This document shows, piece by piece, positions 57,737-64,000 of a DNA stretch of 64,000 nucleotides. The notes under the pieces are model-generated. The model did not search any database, was not told the DNA's origin, and was given only the letters and a program-made list of their open reading frames with translations. The position numbers and the translations under genes are program-made. Every line of letters starts with the position of its first letter. The stretch's first letter is position 1. This DNA comes from Paragordius varius (Eukaryota; Nematomorpha), in the NCBI GenBank assembly GCA_964247055.1, contig OZ176055.1, positions 5,580,001-5,644,000 on the forward strand, given 5' to 3'.

Positions 57737-60700
57737 TCAAGCAGCATATTTAATACGTCGCAGGTTTCGATTAATCTAAATATATTGATAAAATAAACAG
57801 AAAAAATAAAAATATATTACAAATCAAGAAATCTACCTCATCAAATCTCAAAGTTTGTTTCAAAAAGTATTCACCAATTTTACGTTCAACCTTTCCATCT
57901 GACACAACTAAAATGGCTTGATTCGGTTGTTTGCTTTCATTTGCTGAACGAAAAAAGTTAAAAATGTGAATATTTATATATAGCTAGTCATTTATTGCCA
58001 GATGGCATTTACAGCAAAAAGCATTCATTATAAATGGTCAATAAAATAAAAGGCAAAAAATGAATATAGGCCAATGTATCTGGCAATATTTGATAAAAAT
58101 AGATTTATCACTCAAAAAAATCAGCACCCGGTTAAAAAGCCTCAGTCATAAGTAACAAAAAGTTTAAGATAGAATTCTTCATGAAAAAATGTAAATACAA
58201 GACTCACTCTTTTCATTGTTTGAAACAAAAGTGATAGCAATTTCAGCATCAGGTATAAGTTGCGAAAGTAGGGCTAACGTTACACTCGATGTCCCGAGCG
58301 AGGGGAAATTCATGTAAGGTCCACCCAGGGCATCATCTTGCCCCAAAATGTTTGTGGATAAATCTGGGCTGTTAGCCGCTGAAAGGGTAACACTAACTAA
58401 CGTTTCTCTCATCTCGCGAGATTTTTGCTGTTATAAAACGTGAAAATTGTAGGTTTGGTATGATAATGAAATTAGTTAACATAAATCTCTAAAAGGGCAT
58501 TATATACTAAATTACCAGTAAAGGAAGGTTTATAGGTATTCGTTTATTTTTTGTAATTCACATTAACTCATTTACATGTAAAGCATCCCTTATTCACAAC
58601 ATATATAGACATTTTTTACTTTAGCCAGTGCTGACATCGTAACATTTAGAATTTTCCAAATATTTTACTTGATAGCATCAAGCTAAGAAACACGCTAACT
58701 CAAAAACCATTTTTATATATTTATATTCAATTATAGTTTTTTTGTAACATAGAGTGTAATTTACAACATATCATTAATATTAAACCTTATAAAGTAAAAG
58801 AAGGGTAGTTATATCATGTTCCGTATATTTAACATTCCCAATCGTGCTAACTAGATGTGCCAACTTTGCAAGCGGTAATGTCGTATACAATTTAGTAACA
58901 TTTCTCAAAACAGCTAAGGATGCACTTTGTTTCATCTCCTCGGCAAACGTTGATGCTATCAAACTTTTTTGCTTTTTGAAAAGTCAACAAAACCACATAT
59001 AAATTAATTAAATTAATAATTTAGAAAAGTTAATTTACGAAAATTTAAATTTACCCCATCCAATGTGTATTGTAACATATCGATATAAACTTCATTAAAG
59101 CATGCCATGTAAGCGGTAACATCCCTATATAATTATAATAAAATATTTTATATTTCCCTTACTAAAAATATGTAGGAGTGTGCTCCAAATAATACAATCT
59201 AAAAAAGCTAAACGTTGAATTCAATTTAAACCATATAAAAAATAACTTGGCTTATCGTTAAAAGGCATAAATAAAAAAATAAATCGGTTAACATATATTC
59301 TCTTTCAATTGCAAATTTATTTGGGATGGAAAACGGTTTAAAATTAAAATTTTTCATATTCATTGGTTTAAAAAATAAAATTAAATAGGTAGACATTACC
59401 CTTTGTACATAGAATTAAAGCATTCAGCTAACATGGGATCCCTTAAATGAGCGCTTGTTGTTTCATCCAATGTAATGGGTAACAGAGTTGTGCATACGGC
59501 AAGCATTGCTTTACATTTAGCTTCCAAATTTTTGTGCTTAAAAAATTTTTACGTTTTTTTTGATACAAATGAGAGTGTAAAATTATATGTCGACGTTGGT
59601 TAAAATTAAAAAAATTTAAAACTTCTTATATAAATAAAAACAAGTTTATTTGATTTATTATGAGGCAGCTATAGTAACTTAGGAAATATAAAATTATCGT
59701 CATCATAAATATTAATTATTTCGGGTACACCTATAAAAAATTGTCAACTAATTTATTTGGCTCATAGTAAATATATTTATAAACGCAGAAAAATATCTAT
59801 ACCTGCAAAGTAAACTCGTAGGAAAGTGTCAAATCCCTTTTATACAAAGCATTCAAAAGAAGAATGGAAAGTCTAGCGCATGTGGCATATTCACGGGCAC
59901 ACAGAGCTGCAAAAGCCCCATAAAACAGATAAGTAGCCTTACAGTCATAAACTAGTACGGTCTATTACAGTAAAAAATTGGAAAATATAAAGATGAAACG
60001 TATAAAAATATAAAGACAAATTTTTTTTAAAAAAAAATCAACCATATTTTAAAACCTTTATTTTTTATGCTAAACTTATACAAAAATATAGATATAATGA
60101 CACATAATAAATGATATAGAAATGTAATTATATTATGGAGGAAATATCAAAGTTAAAAATATGGTTGTTTTTAAAAATATTTAGTTATTCTTTATGTGTA
60201 TTAATTTTTACTATAATATGTTTGAGAAAAAAATAGCAAAAAGAAATGCTTTTTTAACTAAATTTCAAAATTGCAAATCACGAAACTTACAGCACTCTCC
60301 AACTCCATTTCCTCCAAACACTTTAGGGCTTGATAAAAATCGCCAAAAATGGTGTTAAGCTTGAGATTTTGAATCGTACTGTAAATCCCAAATAATCGTA
60401 TCATTTGATAGTAGGGCGATTTACTAAACTCTATATGGTAGATAACAAAAGTCATATATACCATTTACAATTCATAATCACTCTTGAACAATTCAAATTC
60501 ACCCATAAATTATGTGTTTTCGGGCTAATATATCTCATCATTAATATAAAACATATTCTTATGGCATAGTTTATTATTTTTTCAGTATTATATCAATTTT
60601 TAACAAAATTTCATTTCATAAGAAAAATATATAGGTATTTTTTAATTTTAAAAAACACATAATTTATTTTAGGGTGGATTTGAATTGTTCAAGGGTAAAT

Positions 60701-62289
60701 TTGAACTGTAAATGGTTTATTAAAAATGGTTACCCTATAAATGAAAAAAACAAAGTTGATCTGTTTTATAAGTTATGTTGGTTATTATTGTTCTCAATTT
60801 ATTTTTTTAAATTAAAATAACATATATAACATACTTGAGGCCATTATGAAATCAGATAGCATTTGGAACACAAAGGCCGGTTTCCATATCTTTTGAATAT
60901 ACAAAAAAATTTTTAACACATTTTATAAAAATTAAAAATAAAGTTTTACCGGTTTGTTGGGATTAGCAGGTATGGGTTCATTTCTTTCTTCGGCCAATTT
61001 TTGAAACTTGATAAATTCCAAAAACTATGAAATACAATAAATGCATGAAAACATCCTATTTAAAAGCATATTATTTAAAATTAGTTACAAATGATAATAT
61101 CCTAAAAAAATTTTATGCAAAAAAATAATAACTGATCCTTTTTTAAATAAAAGTTAAAATATAAGGAAAAATTAATATGAAAATTTAATTAATTAACTAG
61201 AGTACTAAGACCGGAGACGGTTAATATGAAACTCCGCGTTTAAAAGTTTAAAAGATGCAGTTTATCCAAACTATATGAAGTAATTGTAAATATTATAAAA
61301 TTATTTCAAAAGTTGTCGAAAAATATACATAGTTAAAAAAATCATATTCGTGTAAAAGGATTTTATTGTTTAAATTTAAATTATCGATTAAAGTAAAAAT
61401 TATTACGGCTAATTGCATGCATCAATTTAACTTTTTGGCAATAAAAAATTTTAAGGAAATGCTTAAGAAAAACCGGTAAAACCACTTAAAACGGAAACCA
61501 AAAGCATTTCCAGTTTTTATAGACATTCAAAACCAAACTTCGAAACCTTTTTAATAATATTTAGATAAAAACTGGACCTAAAAAAAATTAAAATCATATA
61601 CATATTCCTATAAAATAAAAATTAAATTATCACTTTTTATCTAAATTTAACATAAAGGGGGTTAAGTATAAAATTAAAGTAAGATTTACTCCTCCAAACA
61701 GTAATGAAAACTATCATTAGCAAACAAAAAAATTGTTCAAAATAAAAGCATTACGATAAAATGTCAATGGCCAAAGTTAATTAATTCATAATTAACAATA
61801 TTAATCTAAAAATAACAAATCGAAATATATATCGTGGCCCCTACTTGATAGGTAAAACTTTCAAGTATGTCCCAAATCCACTGCTTTGGTAAAAACATTT
61901 GTCGAGTATTTTCGTCTTTTAACAAATATCCAAACAATTTGTGATGCATGAAAAAACTTTCATGAAATTCTTCGTACGTGGCTTTCCGCTGAAAATTAAA
62001 AAACAATAAATACTCGCATAAAAAGAAGTTTAAACCGAAGTTGGTCATAGAGTAATTCGAAAATTCCAATTACTAAAATAATATTTATTTTAATACTTTC
62101 AATATGTTTCTCAAATAATTCAACAGGGGGTAAAAGTTGATTTGGAAAAAAAGCATCCACAAATGAAGGAAATCTAAATTAAATTTTAAAATACTCATCA
62201 TATGCATGTTGAATTTCATTGGGCTTTTTTTCATTAATATAACGCTGAAAATTTTCAAAATAGTCAATGACCGGTTTAGGGATATCCAT
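57737..62289 (-). CDS. EIF3L: Translation initiation factor eIF3 subunit L
   Basis: Fourteen exons join in phase: 62289-62195, 62173-62097, 62072-62014, 61988-61845, 61024-60950, 60889-60835, 60430-60291, 59961-59803, 59536-59400, 59124-59055, 58971-58786, 58427-58208, 57943-57837, 57775-57737 (520 residues; human 564). Diagnostic segments are FLPKQWIWDILESFTYQ, LNTIFGDFYQALKCLEEMEL, LPITLDETTSAHLRDP, LRNVTKLYTTLPLAKLAHL (PCI region) and KVERKIGEYFLKQTLRF. The end is DEINRNLRRIKYAA, against human EELNRTLKKMGQRP. eIF3L is a PCI-domain subunit of the eIF3 octamer that binds the 40S ribosome. The first three introns are 21, 24 and 25 bp. CAG lies immediately before the ATG, so an upstream intron or a trans-splice acceptor is possible. 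Confidence 0.97.
61989..62194 (-). other. EIF3L: Three consecutive ultra-short introns of EIF3L (21, 24, 25 bp)
   Basis: Introns 62174-62194 (GTATTTTAAAATTTAATTTAG, 21 bp, phase 2, contains an in-frame TAA), 62073-62096 (24 bp, phase 1) and 61989-62013 (25 bp, phase 0). The exons between are only 77 and 59 nt. Splicing all three gives YDEFPSFVDAFFPNQLL, then FELLYDQLRFKLLFMR, then RKATYEEFHESFF, collinear with the eIF3L N-terminus. Confidence 0.88.
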
Positions 62290-62748
62290 CTGTCAATGCT
62301 TGATTTCGTAAAAAGAGTGCTTAGTATGGTTATAAATACAGTGTTGTATGGTTTATTTGATAACAGGTTATTAATATATTGTTTTAGCATATAAAATCAT
62401 ATTTTATCATGATATTAATTATTGTTTGGATTTATAAATTACATAAAATGTTTAAACTTTATCTTTAGGGTTCTATGCCAGAATACCATCTCAATTTTAA
62501 TAACTAAAAAATCTTTAATTCAAGCAATAATAGAATATATAAATTTTATGGCTGTTTAATATAAAAAATAATTGTAAAATGTAAAGCAATCCATTACTAT
62601 AAAAAATATATAACGATTCTAAATCATAATTTATATCCTTATACTTTCTATTTTGTTAAACAGCGTTTAATTTTAAATATTTTGGAGGACACATTTAGAT
62701 TGTAATGCAAACAGTAATATGTTAACCCTAATTTAGAACAAATTACAT
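62290..62748. other. Upstream of EIF3L, nothing recognised
   Basis: AT-rich, no supported feature. Confidence 0.4.
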
Positions 62749-63229
62749 TTACTTGGATACAACACATTCATTTCAGTCTTTCGATACAAATTTGGGGTAG
62801 TTGAATACTCCATGCCTGTTTAAATTTAAATAAAATTCAAAAATATAAAATGAATTCAAACCATGGCAAAATGCACTCATATAACATTAATAAATTGAAA
62901 TATATAAAGTTTATTCAAAAATACTTGATATTACTTATTAGGTAAAACCTTAAGGTAAAAATTTAGTCTATGTGTCCATTAGCTAAATTAAAAAATAATA
63001 CAAAATAAACCACTCTCCCTGCTTCTCAATGTTAGATGTGATTAAATAAAAAATTAGCTTAAATTTTTAAAATTAAACAAACACTATATTTTTCAAAAAT
63101 GTTTGATGTGAAACTTTTTTTTCAAAACTAAATTTTGTTTAGATATTTCAGCCTATTTATATATTTTTTACTAGGATAGAAGTATAAATTTAAACTAGGA
63201 CCGTTTCTTTCGGTAGTTTTTTTATATAA
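62749..63229 (+). mobile_element. TTAA-type MITE, 3'-truncated
   Basis: Starts ACTTGGATACAACACATTC after a lost TTAAC, with TTTGGGGTAGTTGAATACTCC and the common interior. It stops at about 63229 without the ATACCCC terminal block and abuts the next copy in the same orientation. Confidence 0.65.
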
Positions 63230-63233
63230 TTAC

Positions 63234-63801
63234 TTAACCCTTGTGTAACACATTCATTTTAGTCCTTCGATTTAATTTGGGGTAGTTGCATACCCCAGGC
63301 GTGTTTAAAACTAAATTCTTTAAAAAATATGAAATGAATTGAAATCATAGCAAAAGATTGCACCTATATAACCTTAATAAACCGAAATATATAAACATTT
63401 ATTTAAAAATACTTGATATTACTTATTTTAATAAAAAACCCAAAGATAAAAATTTAGTCAACGTGACATGTGTGCAATGGTAAAATTGAAAATAATACAA
63501 AAAAACCCGTTTTTCTATTTTTATCAATGTTAGATGAATTAAAATTAAAATTTAGCTTTAATTATTTCCTTAAAATAAAATGAAGACGATATTTTGCAAA
63601 ACTTTTGTAAAATAAAAATGGCGTCGAAATAGTTTTAGAACTTTTTTTGCAAAACAAAATTTTATCTAGATATTTTGGCTTATTTATATAATTTTTATTA
63701 TGATAGAAGCATTATTTAAATTGTTACAATTTCCTTCAGTTAAAAATAATAATTTAAATTAATGAGGTATTTAGATACCCCAATTTGAATCAAAATGTTA
63801 A
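63234..63801 (+). mobile_element. TTAA-flanked MITE
   Basis: 568 bp between TTAA (63234) and TTAA (63798). Starts TTAACCCTTGTGTAACACAT; ends TACCCCAATTTGAATC then AAAATGTTAA. Interior landmarks AAATGGCGTCGAAATAG and GATATTTTGGCTTATTTATA. Confidence 0.75.
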
Positions 63802-63824
63802 GGGACAAAGACAGTCCAAAATAT

Positions 63825-64000
63825 CTTAACACTTCACTACTTTTTTTTGTACAGACTTGTTTTGTGTTAGATTTAACCAAACTACTGTTTTAAGGGTTGT
63901 TTTGGTTAAAATTCAATTAACAAACATTGTTCTTCATTATAATTTTTTGTATTTTTTGTAGATAGAATTGAAAAAAATACATTAAAATCAATAAAAAAAA
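63825..64000. mobile_element. Left end of an AACACTTC-family MITE (runs off the window)
   Basis: TTAACACTTCACTACTTTTTTTTG resembles the termini of the copies at 3998 and 13878 (inverse TAGTGAGTGTTTA). The rest lies outside the window. Confidence 0.4.

Noticed and set aside
1-64000. tRNA, rRNA or CRISPR features
   Set aside because: I looked for tRNA T-loop consensus, rRNA-like GC-rich conserved blocks and regularly spaced direct repeats, and found none that I could support.

Overview
The window is strongly AT-rich animal nuclear DNA. It carries intron-containing genes with metazoan domain architectures and a dense population of non-autonomous transposons. By reading exon to exon with matching splice phases I could assemble eight complete protein-coding genes: RAD1 (+), ITPK1 (-), SNRPD2 (-), a ZYG11/ZER1-family receptor (+), a TGFBI/periostin-like fasciclin protein (-), an activator-type E2F (-), a secreted CAP protein (+) and EIF3L (-). 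A ninth, mucin-like secreted gene (-) is readable except for its 5' end. A tenth is only hinted at by a signal-peptide exon at the left edge.

Layout: 1-0.3 kb, possible secreted-protein exon; 1.3-2.0 kb, cluster of TA-flanked MITEs; 3.3-5.3 kb, RAD1; 5.6-9.9 kb, ITPK1 (convergent with RAD1); 10.4-16.4 kb, transposon field with nested TIR elements, Helitrons and TTAA-flanked MITEs; 17.4-17.9 kb, SNRPD2; 18.2-20.4 kb, nested TIR elements; 21.0-23.5 kb, mucin-like gene; 24.1-24.6 kb, end-to-end Helitron; 25.7-27.2 kb, TIR element; 28.0-33.5 kb, ZYG11/ZER1-like; 33.9-41.0 kb, fasciclin gene; 42.1-44.9 kb, a LINE inserted in a short hAT-like element; 46.2-49.1 kb, E2F; 49.4-53.4 kb, transposon field; 54.0-57.4 kb, CAP gene; 57.7-62.3 kb, EIF3L; 62.7-64.0 kb, TTAA-flanked MITEs.

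The most striking observation is a set of ultra-short spliceosomal introns: 25 bp in RAD1, 24 and 22 bp in ITPK1 (flanking a 25-nt micro-exon), 24 bp in SNRPD2, 26 bp in E2F, and 21, 24 and 25 bp in EIF3L. None is a multiple of three except the two 24-bp introns with in-frame context noted below and the 21-bp and 24-bp introns of EIF3L; the remainder must be removed to keep frame, and all restore alignment with conserved protein families. All eight are the first introns of their genes, while downstream introns run from about 55 bp to over 1 kb. Highly shortened introns are reported for dicyemid mesozoans, and small 5' introns with large 3' introns for schistosomes. I therefore infer a lophotrochozoan of that kind (dicyemid or flatworm), but cannot place it further from sequence alone.

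The genes are mostly unlinked housekeeping functions (checkpoint clamp, inositol phosphate kinase, spliceosome core, ubiquitin ligase receptor, cell-cycle transcription factor, translation initiation) plus extracellular proteins. I see no operon-like functional grouping.
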